Positions 6,936-14,337 of a stretch of 17,616 bases of DNA are shown here, in pieces. Every line of letters begins with the position of its first letter. Position 1 is the stretch's first letter. The stretch comes from JAEULH01 sp034382075. Lineage in GTDB: Bacteria; Pseudomonadota; Alphaproteobacteria; Rhodospirillales; Defluviicoccaceae. The position numbers were made by a program, and so were the translations under genes. The notes below the pieces were generated by a model that saw only the letters and a program-made list of their open reading frames with translations, was not told the origin of the DNA and did not search any database. The stretch covers positions 1 to 17,616 of the forward strand of contig JAXMOZ010000070.1 in assembly GCA_034382075.1 (NCBI GenBank). The letters are read 5' to 3'.

Positions 6936-7891
6936 AGGGCGCGGTTACCCGCATCGTCGTGCCGGTGCTGGCGGTCGCCGGCATCGCCTACGCCGTCGCC
7001 TTCTCGACGCTCAGCGGCGAGCGCGAGGCGCCGCCGCCCAACCAGCTGGCCATGCCGGCCGAGAGCCGCTACGCTGTCACCGTTGCCGGCAGCGGCCTGA
7101 TCGAGGCCAACACCCGCAACATCGCCGTCGGCAGCTTCCTCTCCGGCATCGTCGCCGAGGTTCCGGTGAACGAGGGCGACGAGGTCACCAAGGGCCAGCC
7201 GCTGTTCGTCCAGGACAGCCGTCAGGCCGAGGCCGACGTCGCCACCGCCGGGCAGCAGCGCCTGGCGGCGGCGGCCGAGGTGGCGGAGGCGGAGGCCCTG
7301 CTCGCCGACCGGCTGGACCAGCTCCGCCGGCGCGAGAAGCTGGAGCGCGGCTTCGTCCTCAGCGAGGACGCCTGGGCCAGGCTTCGCTTTGCCGTGGACG
7401 CCGGCCGAGCGGCGGTGGCGGCGGCGAAGGCCCGGGTGGACGTGGCGGCGGCCGAGGAGGAGGCGGCGAAGGTCACCCTCGACCGGCTGACCGTGCGCGC
7501 GCCGGTGGACGGGCGGATCCTCAAGGTCAACATCCGCCCGGGCGAGTTCATCGCCGCCGGGCCGAGCGAGACGCCGGCGGTGCTGATGGGCGGCGAGCGG
7601 CCGCTGCACGTGCGCGTCCAGGTCGACGAGAACGACATCTGGCGGCTGAGGCAAGGCGCGCCCGCGGAAGCGGTGGTCCGCGGCAACCGCGACATCCGTT
7701 TTCCGCTCGCCTTCGTCCGCATCGAGCCGTACGTGCTGGCGAAGCGCTCGCTCACCGGCGACATCGCCGAGCGCGTCGATACCCGCGTGCTCGAACTGGT
7801 CTACAGCTTCGACCCCGACGGCCTTCCCGTCTACATCGGCCAGCAGGTCGACGTGTTCATCGAGGCGGGCGAAACGGCGCCAGGCGGGTGA
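6932..7891 (+). CDS. Membrane fusion protein of the ABC exporter, HlyD/DevB-like
   Basis: A 319-aa periplasmic adaptor. It has an N-terminal membrane anchor (about 7-26). The first half of a lipoyl-like domain ends with VPVNEGDEVTKGQPLFVQD. A long Ala/Glu-rich coiled-coil hairpin follows (about 96-190), then the second lipoyl half, LTVRAPVDGRILKVNIRPGE, and a beta-barrel region to the C-terminus. ATG at 6932 overlaps the ATPase stop (ATGA). Such adaptors connect the inner membrane pump to a TolC-type channel. No outer membrane gene is adjacent, but a TolC-like gene lies on the other strand at 12547-13875 and could be the partner (inference only). Confidence 0.93.
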   Translation: MKGAVTRIVVPVLAVAGIAYAVAFSTLSGEREAPPPNQLAMPAESRYAVTVAGSGLIEANTRNIAVGSFLSGIVAEVPVNEGDEVTKGQPLFVQDSRQAEADVATAGQQRLAAAAEVAEAEALLADRLDQLRRREKLERGFVLSEDAWARLRFAVDAGRAAVAAAKARVDVAAAEEEAAKVTLDRLTVRAPVDGRILKVNIRPGEFIAAGPSETPAVLMGGERPLHVRVQVDENDIWRLRQGAPAEAVVRGNRDIRFPLAFVRIEPYVLAKRSLTGDIAERVDTRVLELVYSFDPDGLPVYIGQQVDVFIEAGETAPGG

Positions 7892-7984
7892 GGCGAATGG
7901 GGGCAACACGCGACGCCTTGCGTGGTTCATCAGCGGCTACAATGCTCCGCTGCAGGATGCGCTGGGGTAAAGCTCGATGCTCGC

Positions 7985-8968
7985 ATGACAGGGGCTCTCG
8001 AAGAGGTTCGCGTTCGCGTCGACCTGACCGCGGTCGTGATCGCCGTGCGGGCATATGTCCCGCACGTGTTGACGGTCGGCAGGGCGGCGCCGGCGCCGGC
8101 CCTGGCTGCGCTCCCGTTCGGGCCTCTGCAGCCCGGTCACCGGTCCCTTCAGGCGGGGCTGCGGGCCTGGGTGGAACGACAAACCCACCTCCGCCTGGGC
8201 TACGTCGAGCAGCTTTACACCTTCGGCGACCGCGTCGGCACCGTCGCGGAACTCCGCCAGGACATCAATAACCGGACGATCTCCATTGCATACCTCGCGC
8301 TAGTGTCCATCGGCAGTGAAGGGCTGCCGATCCAGGAGGGCTGGCGGCCGTGGTATCATTTCTTTCCCTGGGAAGACCGACGCGCCGGCGGTTCGCCCCT
8401 ACCGTCCGTGCTTCTCGACCGGCTGTTGGACTGGGCGCGTTCCACCGGCCCTCGCCTCGACAAGGACCGCGTCGGCCGGTTGCACCTCACGTTCGGCCTC
8501 GATGGGGCGCCGTGGGACGAAGAACGCGCCCTGGAACGCTACGAGATGCTCTACGCGGCGGGCCTCGTTCCCGAGGCTTCTCTGGACGACGGCCTCGAGC
8601 CGCCTGCGGATCTCGCGCCGGTCGCAGGGGCCGCGATGTTTGCCGACCACCGGCGCATTCTCGCCACCGCCATCAGCCGCCTTCGGGCGAAGATCAAGTA
8701 TCGGCCGGTTCTCTTCGAACTGATGCCGCCCACGTTCACGCTCTCGGCCCTGCAGAAAACTGCGGAGGCGCTCTCGGGCGTCGCCCTGCACAAGCAGAAC
8801 TTCCGCCGGCTCATTGCCCAGCAGGGCCTCGTCGAGGATACCGGCGAAACGGCGACGGGTACCGGCGGGCGGCCAGCCAAGCTCGTGCGCTTTCGCGGCG
8901 AGGTGACCCTGGAGCGCCCGGCACCCGGCGTTCGCCTCTCGGCGACGCGCCGCGGCAGTTTTCCTTGA
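7985..8968 (+). CDS. nrtR: NrtR-type Nudix-related transcriptional regulator of NAD metabolism
   Basis: A 327-aa protein with an N-terminal Nudix-like domain (about 10-110) and a C-terminal winged helix (about 233-305) containing PTFTLSALQKTAEAL, the Lys/Gln/Asn-rich recognition segment and GGRPAKLVRFR. This is the NrtR architecture: a repressor whose Nudix-like domain senses ADP-ribose or related NAD metabolites. The Nudix box is degenerate: the canonical REUxEE catalytic core is replaced around RAWVERQTHLRLG, so hydrolysis is probably lost, as in many NrtR proteins. A linker of about 120 residues between the domains is long. The frame is open further upstream to 7922, but the domain begins properly after ATG 7985. 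It lies just before nadA and its likely operator, with no operator-like palindrome in front of nrtR itself. Confidence 0.88.
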   Translation: MTGALEEVRVRVDLTAVVIAVRAYVPHVLTVGRAAPAPALAALPFGPLQPGHRSLQAGLRAWVERQTHLRLGYVEQLYTFGDRVGTVAELRQDINNRTISIAYLALVSIGSEGLPIQEGWRPWYHFFPWEDRRAGGSPLPSVLLDRLLDWARSTGPRLDKDRVGRLHLTFGLDGAPWDEERALERYEMLYAAGLVPEASLDDGLEPPADLAPVAGAAMFADHRRILATAISRLRAKIKYRPVLFELMPPTFTLSALQKTAEALSGVALHKQNFRRLIAQQGLVEDTGETATGTGGRPAKLVRFRGEVTLERPAPGVRLSATRRGSFP

Positions 8969-8985
8969 CCCGCGGCGAACGCCGG

Positions 8986-9006
8986 TTATGCTCTGGCCGA
9001 GCATAA
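8986..9006. promoter_or_regulatory. Likely NrtR operator in front of nadA
   Basis: A perfect 21-bp palindrome: TTATGCTC, five-base spacer TGGCC, GAGCATAA. It lies between nrtR and nadA, 63 bases before the nadA start. NrtR sites in other bacteria are reported as 21-bp palindromes in front of NAD genes; that the regulator gene is adjacent makes it the obvious binder. The assignment is inference; the palindrome itself is seen. Confidence 0.75.
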
Positions 9007-9031
9007 GCGCGCTGGGGTGCGTGCTTTTTTT

Positions 9032-9046
9032 GAGCATGATATGCTC
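9032..9046. promoter_or_regulatory. Second palindrome with the same half-sites, reversed
   Basis: GAGCAT-GAT-ATGCTC, a perfect 6-bp inverted repeat 25 bp downstream of the first palindrome and 23 bp before the nadA start. It uses the same ATGCTC half-site but in opposite order. A possible -10 element (TATGCT, 9040-9045) overlaps it, which would place a bound repressor on the promoter; no good -35 is visible. Confidence 0.5.
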
Positions 9047-9069
9047 GCGAGGAGCAAAAGGGGTCAGCC

Positions 9070-10089
9070 ATGCCCGCACCTGCCGTTGCCAAGCCGGAGG
9101 CGCCGGCCTTCACGCCCGAGGTGGAGGCACGCACGGCGGAGATCCGCCAGCGCCTGAAGAACACCATGACGGCGTTCAAGTGGCCGCAGTTCGCGCCGGA
9201 GATCGACGCCATCTGCCGTCTCAAGAAGGAGCGCAACGCCGTCATTCTCGCCCACAACTACCAGACGCCGGAGATTTTCCATGGCGTTGCCGATGTCGTT
9301 GGCGACTCCTTGGCGCTGGCCCGCCAAGCCGCAAAGACGGACGCGGACGTGATCGTTCAGGCCGGCGTCTACTTCATGGCCGAGACCGCGAAGCTGCTCA
9401 ATCCCGACAAGACGGTTCTCATCCCGGACGTCGAGGCCGGCTGTTCCCTGGCGGCGTCGATCACCGGTGCCGACGTCCGCCTCCTCCGCGAAGCCTATCC
9501 CGGCGTTCCGATCGTGACCTACGTCAACACCTCGGCGGAGGTGAAGGCGGAGTCGGATGTCTGCTGCACCTCCAGCAATGCGCTGCGGGTGGTCGAAGCG
9601 CTCGGTGTGCCGAGGGTCATTCTTTTGCCGGACCAGTACCTCGCGCAGTATGTCGCCAGCCAGACCACCGTGGAGGTCATCGGTTGGCGAGGCCGCTGCG
9701 AAGTGCACGAGCAGTTTAGCGGCGACGAAATCGAGGCGATGCGCGATGTGGTCGACGGGCTTGTCGTCATCGCCCACCCCGAGTGCCCGCCCGAGGTCAT
9801 CAACGCCTCAGACTTCACCGGCTCGACCGCGGAGATGATCGACTACATCAACGCCCAGCGCCCAGCCAAGGTCCTGCTGCTCACGGAATGCTCCATGGGC
9901 GACAACATCGCCGCGGGAACCCCCAACATCGAGTTCATCAAGCCCTGCGGCCTCTGTCCGCACATGAAACGGATCACGCTCGAAAAGATCCGGCGATCCT
10001 TGGAAAGCATGCAGACGGAGGTCACGATCGATCCGCACGTCGCGGAGCGGGCGCGGCGCTCCGTCGAGCGAATGCTGGCGCTGACCTAG
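9070..10089 (+). CDS. nadA: Quinolinate synthase NadA
   Basis: A 339-aa cytosolic iron-sulfur enzyme that condenses iminoaspartate with dihydroxyacetone phosphate to quinolinate in de novo NAD synthesis. Motifs in order are ILAHNYQTPEI (59-69), GDSLALAR (78-85), DVEAGCSLA (120-128), YVNTSAEVKAESDVCCTSSN (151-170), GRCEVHE (208-214), HPECP (236-240), GSTAEM and the C-terminal CGLCPHMK (293-300). Spacing identifies Cys125, Cys210 and Cys296 as the three ligands of the 4Fe-4S cluster. The start ATG 9070 follows AAGGGG at a suitable distance. Two palindromes in its leader suggest repression by NrtR. nadC follows after 70 bases, without nadB between them. Confidence 0.98.
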   Translation: MPAPAVAKPEAPAFTPEVEARTAEIRQRLKNTMTAFKWPQFAPEIDAICRLKKERNAVILAHNYQTPEIFHGVADVVGDSLALARQAAKTDADVIVQAGVYFMAETAKLLNPDKTVLIPDVEAGCSLAASITGADVRLLREAYPGVPIVTYVNTSAEVKAESDVCCTSSNALRVVEALGVPRVILLPDQYLAQYVASQTTVEVIGWRGRCEVHEQFSGDEIEAMRDVVDGLVVIAHPECPPEVINASDFTGSTAEMIDYINAQRPAKVLLLTECSMGDNIAAGTPNIEFIKPCGLCPHMKRITLEKIRRSLESMQTEVTIDPHVAERARRSVERMLALT

Positions 10090-10159
10090 CAGCCTCGGCC
10101 GTGATGTGAGCCGCGCCGGTGCGCGTGAACGCTGCCCGCAATAGGTGAGGAAAGAACGT

Positions 10160-11020
10160 ATGAGTGGCGCGTCGACGTGCCTTCCCGACATCTTGATCGA
10201 GCCCGTGATCAGGGCGGCGCTGCTCGAGGATCTTGGTCGGGCGGGAGACATCACCACCGACGCAATCGTTCCCGCGACCCTCGGGGCTAGCGCGGAGATC
10301 GTCGCGCGTGAGCCTGGAACGGTCGCCGGGGTGCGTGCTGCCGAACTCGCTTTTCGCCTCCTCGATCCGGCGATGCGCGCGGACGTCCTCGCAGCCGATG
10401 GAACGCCGGTCGCGCCCGGCGACGTCGTCATGTGCCTGAGCGGCAGCGCCCGGGCGCTTTTGTCTGCCGAGAGGGTCGCGTTGAATATTCTGTGCCGGCT
10501 CTCCGGGATCGCCTCTGCAACGTCTCAACTTGTCGCGGCCGTCGAAGGCCATCGGGTGGCGATCACCTGCACCCGCAAGACGACGCCGGGCCTGCGCGCC
10601 CTGGAGAAGGCGGCCGTGCGTGCCGGCGGCGGCGCCAACCACCGCTTCGGCCTCGACGACGCCGTCCTCATCAAGGACAACCATATCGCCTTGGCCGGCG
10701 GCGTCGCGGCGGCCATCGAGCGCGCTCGGCGCAGCGTCGGGCACTTGGTCAAGATCGAGGTCGAGGTCGACACGCTGGAACAGCTTGCCGAAGCGATGGG
10801 CGGCTCGCCAGACGCCGTCCTTCTTGACAACATGACGCCGGCTCAACTGAAGGACGCCGTTGCGGTGGTGGACAGGCGCGCCATTACCGAAGCGTCGGGG
10901 CGCATCACCCTTGCCAGCGCGGCCGCAGTCGCGGCGACCGGGGTGGATCTGATCTCCGTCGGCTGGCTGACGCACAGCGCCAAGAGCCTGGACTTGGCTC
11001 TCGATATCGCGCCGGGTTGA
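10160..11020 (+). CDS. nadC: Nicotinate-nucleotide pyrophosphorylase (quinolinate phosphoribosyltransferase) NadC
   Basis: A 286-aa enzyme converting quinolinate and PRPP to nicotinate mononucleotide, the step after NadA. Recognised by LLEDLGRAGDITTD (26-39 from ATG 10160), ERVALNILCRLSGIAS, the substrate-binding TCTRKTTPGLRALEKAAVRA, GGGANHRFGL, LIKDNHIA, KIEVEVDTLEQ, VLLDNMTP and the C-terminal EASGRI and ISVGWLTHSAKSLDL. ATG 10160 is preferred over GTG 10145 because AGGAAAG lies 5 bases before it. It is very likely cotranscribed with nadA. A small hairpin CGGCGT-CGG-ACGCCG (11025-11039) follows the stop but lacks a U-tract. Confidence 0.98.
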   Translation: MSGASTCLPDILIEPVIRAALLEDLGRAGDITTDAIVPATLGASAEIVAREPGTVAGVRAAELAFRLLDPAMRADVLAADGTPVAPGDVVMCLSGSARALLSAERVALNILCRLSGIASATSQLVAAVEGHRVAITCTRKTTPGLRALEKAAVRAGGGANHRFGLDDAVLIKDNHIALAGGVAAAIERARRSVGHLVKIEVEVDTLEQLAEAMGGSPDAVLLDNMTPAQLKDAVAVVDRRAITEASGRITLASAAAVAATGVDLISVGWLTHSAKSLDLALDIAPG

Positions 11021-11108
11021 AGAACGGCGTCGGACGCCGACGTGCAGCCAGTACTCCGTCAGACGCTGCCCGCGCGCGCGGCTCCTTGACGCGGGCGGCT
11101 GTGCGGTG

Positions 11109-12104
11109 ATGACTGCCGCCATGCCGATCCCCTGGATCCCCGACGCCGTCCCGCACCTGGTGCTGCTGCTGGCGGCGCTGGCCATCGACGCCGCGGTCGG
11201 CGGCCGGCCCGGACCGTTCGGGATGCTGCCGCACCCGGTGCGGCTGATCGGGGCGCTGATCGACCGGCTGGAGCGGCGGCTCAACGATCCGGCCCGGAGC
11301 GAGCGCCAAAGGCGGTGGCGGGGCGGGCTGACCGTGCTCCTCGTCTGCGGCGTCTCGGGCGGCCTCGGCTGGGCGGTGGCGGCCATGGCCCGAGAGCTCC
11401 CGGTGCTGCTCCTCGTCGAGCTCGCCCTGGTCGTCTCGCTGCTGGCGCAACGGAGCCTGTTCGACCACGTCCGCGCCGTGGGCCGCGCCCTTCGCGACGG
11501 CGGCATTGGCTCCGGGCGCGAGGCCGTGGCCCACATCGTCGGCCGCGACGTCACCGCGCTGGACGAGCATGGCGTCGCCCGCGCCGCCATCGAGTCCTGC
11601 GCCGAGAACTTCAGCGACGGCGTCGTCGCGCCGGTGTTCTGGTACGCCGTCGCCGGGCTGCCGGGCCTGCTCGTCTACAAGGCGACCAATACCTTGGACA
11701 GCATGATCGGTCACCGCTCGGAGCGCTACCTCGCCTTCGGCTGGGCCGCCGCCCGCCTGGACGACGCGCTGAACCTGATCCCGGCGCGGCTGGCCGGCCT
11801 GCTGCTTGCGGGCGTCGCCGCCGTGATGCCCGGCGCCAGCGGACGCCGGGCGCTCGCCGTCATGCGCCGCGACGCGCGGCGACACCGTTCGCCCAACGCC
11901 GGTTGGCCCGAGGCCGCCGCCGCCGGCGCGCTGGGCCTGGCGCTCGGCGGCCCACGCCGCTACGGCGAGGAGGAGGTCGCCGACCCATGGCTCGGCGACG
12001 GCGACACCGAGGCGACGCCCGAGGACATCGGCCGCATGCTCCGCCTCTATACCGCCGCCTGCCTGCTCGCCGCCGCGGTCATTGCCGCGCTGGCTCTGGT
12101 CTGA
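11109..12104 (+). CDS. cobD: Adenosylcobinamide-phosphate synthase CobD/CbiB
   Basis: A 331-aa inner membrane protein that attaches aminopropanol (or its phosphate) to adenosylcobyric acid in cobalamin assembly. Diagnostic stretches are HPVRLIGALIDRLE (42-55), then the highly conserved block SCAENFSDGVVAPVFWY, LVYKATNTLDSMIGH, ERYLAFGWAAARLDDALN and IPARL. The end carries RYGEEEVADPWLGDG and a final membrane helix. Several hydrophobic segments are present throughout. GTG 11106 and ATG 11109 are adjacent and ATG 11121 is a further option; ATG 11109 is taken. No cobalamin riboswitch is visible in the 88-base gap upstream, and no other cob gene is in the window. Confidence 0.95.
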   Translation: MTAAMPIPWIPDAVPHLVLLLAALAIDAAVGGRPGPFGMLPHPVRLIGALIDRLERRLNDPARSERQRRWRGGLTVLLVCGVSGGLGWAVAAMARELPVLLLVELALVVSLLAQRSLFDHVRAVGRALRDGGIGSGREAVAHIVGRDVTALDEHGVARAAIESCAENFSDGVVAPVFWYAVAGLPGLLVYKATNTLDSMIGHRSERYLAFGWAAARLDDALNLIPARLAGLLLAGVAAVMPGASGRRALAVMRRDARRHRSPNAGWPEAAAAGALGLALGGPRRYGEEEVADPWLGDGDTEATPEDIGRMLRLYTAACLLAAAVIAALALV

Positions 12105-12179
12105 GGCCTTCGCTCCGCTCGAACCGCAAGCCCATCCGGGTGTTGTTTGCCGACAGCATTCGCAGCAGGAGGCCGAACC

Positions 12180-12524
12180 ATGGCGGGCGAGTTCTACCCC
12201 GAAGCCGACAGGGCGCTTGTCGACGACCGCAACAATCTGGCGCCGGAGATCCAGCAGGCATTCCAGGAGTTCCAGAAGAAGGTGTTCGCCGACGGCGCGC
12301 TTGCGGCAAAGACCAAGCAGCTCATCGCCGTTGCCGTGGCCCATGTCACCCAGTGCCCGTACTGCATCAAGGGCCACACCCGCGGGGCGCTCCGCGCCGG
12401 CGCCAGCGAGCAGGAGATCATGGAGGCCATCTGGGTGGCGACCGAGATGCGCGCCGGCGGCGCCATCGCCCACAGCCTGCTCGCGGTCGATACCATGCGG
12501 GGGACGGCGAAGAAGGAGGGGTAG
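12180..12524 (+). CDS. Carboxymuconolactone decarboxylase-family / AhpD-like protein
   Basis: A 114-aa all-helical protein with the AhpD-type redox motif CPYCIKGH (Cys59, Cys62, His66), the hallmark of the subgroup that acts as thiol peroxidases or disulfide reductants. The flanks TKQLIAVAVAHVTQ and LRAGASEQEIMEAIWVA fit the family, and the length is typical of single-domain members. A strong ribosome binding site (AGGAGG, 12167-12172) lies 7 bases before ATG 12180 and fixes the start. The true substrate cannot be told. It ends 22 bases from the convergent TolC-like gene; GCCGCG/CGCGGC (12524-12545) could be a shared weak terminator stem. Confidence 0.92.
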   Translation: MAGEFYPEADRALVDDRNNLAPEIQQAFQEFQKKVFADGALAAKTKQLIAVAVAHVTQCPYCIKGHTRGALRAGASEQEIMEAIWVATEMRAGGAIAHSLLAVDTMRGTAKKEG

Positions 12525-12546
12525 CCGCGCGCCACCGCCCGCGGCG

Positions 12547-13875
12547 CTATTTCTCCGCCCTGAGCCCGAGGTGGTGGCGGTCGAGCCGGCCCATGGCGGC
12601 GAGCAGCCGGTAGCTGGCCAAAGCCGCGTCCGCCTCGGCCATGGTCTGGGCGATCAGCGCGGTGGTCAGTTCGTCCTCGGCATCGAGCACGTTGATCGCC
12701 GTCTCCCGGCCGGCGGCGCGGAGCTTGCGCCGCATCGCGAACAATTGCTCGGCGATGACCACGCCGTTCTTCAACAGCTCGCGGCGCTCTCTCGCCGTCT
12801 CCAAGCCGTGCCAGGCCACCCGGACGGCCTCGATCACCCGGCGCTCCAGGGCGTCATGATCGCTGCGGCTGCCTTGGTAGCCCGCCGCAGCCGAGGCGGT
12901 CGCGGCGCTGGTGGCGAAGCCGTCGAACAGGGTCCAGGTGGCGCGGAGCAGGAGCGAGACGTCGGTTCGCGTCCCCTCGACGAGGTCGGTGTCCTTTTCG
13001 TAGTTGGCGCCGGCGACCAGATCGAGGCTGGGGTAGTGGCCGGCACGCGCCAGCCTTCGTCCCTCGCCGGCCTCGGCCACGGCGGCGAGGCTCGCGTTCA
13101 GCGCCGGGTTGTCGGCGCGGGCGGCGGCGATGGCGGCATCCAGGTCGGCCGGCAGCAGATGCAGGGGTAGCGCCGGCAGGGCCATGGCGTCCACCTGCGG
13201 CGGCCGGGCGAAGATCTGCAGGTAGCGGCCGATGGCCGCTCGCAGCGCGCCTTCGAAGGCGATCCGCTGTTCCTTCGCCACCTGCAGCCGCGACTTGGCC
13301 TGCAGCACGTCGACGGCGATGCCGGCGCCGCGCTGGACGCGCTCGTCCTCGAGGCGGAGCTGGCGCTTGATCGTCTCCTCGCTGCCGCGCGCGAGTTCCA
13401 CCAGCCTCCGCTGGCGCAGCACCTCCAGGTAGGCGGAGATCCCGTCGAACAGCACCTGCTGGCGGGCGGCCGCCAGGGAGAAGACCGCGCCCTCATGGTG
13501 CAGCGTCGCCGCCTGCACCTGCGCCGGGGTGGCGAAGCCGTTGAACAGGTTCTGCGAGAGGTGGACGCCGGCGAGCTGGGCGACCGACAGCCACTCGCCG
13601 CCGCCGGCGCGCTGGGTCAGCGGGCTGTCGATGTATTGCGGGCCGAAGCCGGTGGAGATGTCGAGCTTCGGCAGGTAGCCGGCCGAGGCGCGGTCGATGT
13701 CGCTGCCGGCGGCGTCGACGGCGTGCCTGCGGCCGGCGATCTCCGGATGGGTATCGGCGAGGACCTGCAGCTCGTCGGTCAGCGCCTGAGCCCCGACGTC
13801 GCCCGCCGGCAGCAACGTCACGAGGGCAAAGAGAAGGGCGGAGCGGAAACCGTGAGCCAAGGATCCCCCACGCAC
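12547..13875 (-). CDS. TolC-family outer membrane efflux protein
   Basis: A 442-aa protein with a signal peptide (hydrophobic 12-22, likely cleavage after VGAQA near residue 31). Two outer membrane efflux repeats follow. The first begins DELQVLADTHPEIAGRRHAV and includes LSQNLFNGFAT; the second begins with DNPALNASLAAVAEA and includes LRATWTLFDGFATSAA. Each repeat combines long amphipathic helices with beta strands of the outer membrane barrel, as in TolC trimers. GTG 13875 is the first possible start; TTG 13860, preceded by GGGGGA, is an alternative. No exporter gene is adjacent on this strand; the ABC/membrane fusion trio at 5032-7891 is the nearest possible partner. Confidence 0.92.
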   Translation of the reverse strand: MRGGSLAHGFRSALLFALVTLLPAGDVGAQALTDELQVLADTHPEIAGRRHAVDAAGSDIDRASAGYLPKLDISTGFGPQYIDSPLTQRAGGGEWLSVAQLAGVHLSQNLFNGFATPAQVQAATLHHEGAVFSLAAARQQVLFDGISAYLEVLRQRRLVELARGSEETIKRQLRLEDERVQRGAGIAVDVLQAKSRLQVAKEQRIAFEGALRAAIGRYLQIFARPPQVDAMALPALPLHLLPADLDAAIAAARADNPALNASLAAVAEAGEGRRLARAGHYPSLDLVAGANYEKDTDLVEGTRTDVSLLLRATWTLFDGFATSAATASAAAGYQGSRSDHDALERRVIEAVRVAWHGLETARERRELLKNGVVIAEQLFAMRRKLRAAGRETAINVLDAEDELTTALIAQTMAEADAALASYRLLAAMGRLDRHHLGLRAEK

Positions 13876-14034
13876 GCGCGGCGCAGGGGCTCATCCTACC
13901 ACGGTCGGAGGCGCTGATTAACCCATATGGGTTGCCTTCTCCGTTTGCGGCGGCCCATCATCCCCGTCTCCTGGGGCAAGCGTCGTTCGCCTCCCTGTTG
14001 CGGTCCTCGTCCCTGTCCGGTCGAACGAGTAAGC

Positions 14035-14200
14035 GCCCTCACCCCGACCCTCTCCCGCTTGCGCGGGTCGCGAAGCGGGAGAGGGGGACTCTCGCGGACC
14101 AGTGTTGGCGAACATGCCCTCGCCCGGGCGAAGCCGTGGGAGAGGGGTGCTCCGCGAAGCGGCGCACCCCGCGAGCCGTCGCGAGCGGGAGGGTGAGGGC
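14035..14200. repeat. Composite palindromic intergenic repeat
   Basis: A nested palindromic element in the 460-base gap between two minus-strand genes. The outer arms are GCCCTCACCC (14035-14044) and GGGTGAGGGC (14191-14200). Inside lie a perfect 13-bp stem, CCCTCTCCCGCTT (14048-14060) with AAGCGGGAGAGGG (14073-14085), and a second hairpin, GGGGTGC-t-CCGC-GAA-GCGG-c-GCACCCC (14144-14170). This is the style of dispersed CCCTCACCC...GGGTGAGGG repeats common between genes in GC-rich proteobacteria. It may also act as a transcription terminator for the gene upstream, but no U-tract is present. The remainder of 13876-14337 shows no gene. Confidence 0.8.
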
Positions 14201-14337
14201 TGCGGCAAGAAGAGGGCCAATAAGCGTGGTCTTTGCGCCTCCCGCCCTACATCGCCGCGCCGTGCTGGGCTCGGGAAACGACGTTGCCGCCCCGGGCGCA
14301 CGAGGAACTGGGCCGACGGGCAAGGCGCTTTCCCGGA

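Noticed and set aside
7892..7984. NrtR autoregulatory site before nrtR
   Set aside because: Isolated ATGCTC hexamers occur, but they have no paired GAGCAT half-site in palindromic arrangement.
11021..11108. Possible cobalamin riboswitch in front of cobD
   Set aside because: The gap is only 88 bases and no B12-box-like or multi-helix structure is visible; too short for a cobalamin riboswitch.
10022..12473. Two 522-codon minus-strand open frames opposite nadC and cobD
   Set aside because: Low-complexity antisense translations of well-conserved genes; no start signals and no family motifs.
11315..12613. 432-codon plus-strand open frame overlapping cobD and the AhpD-like gene
   Set aside because: Arg/Pro-rich out-of-frame shadow crossing two real genes and reaching into the convergent TolC-like gene.
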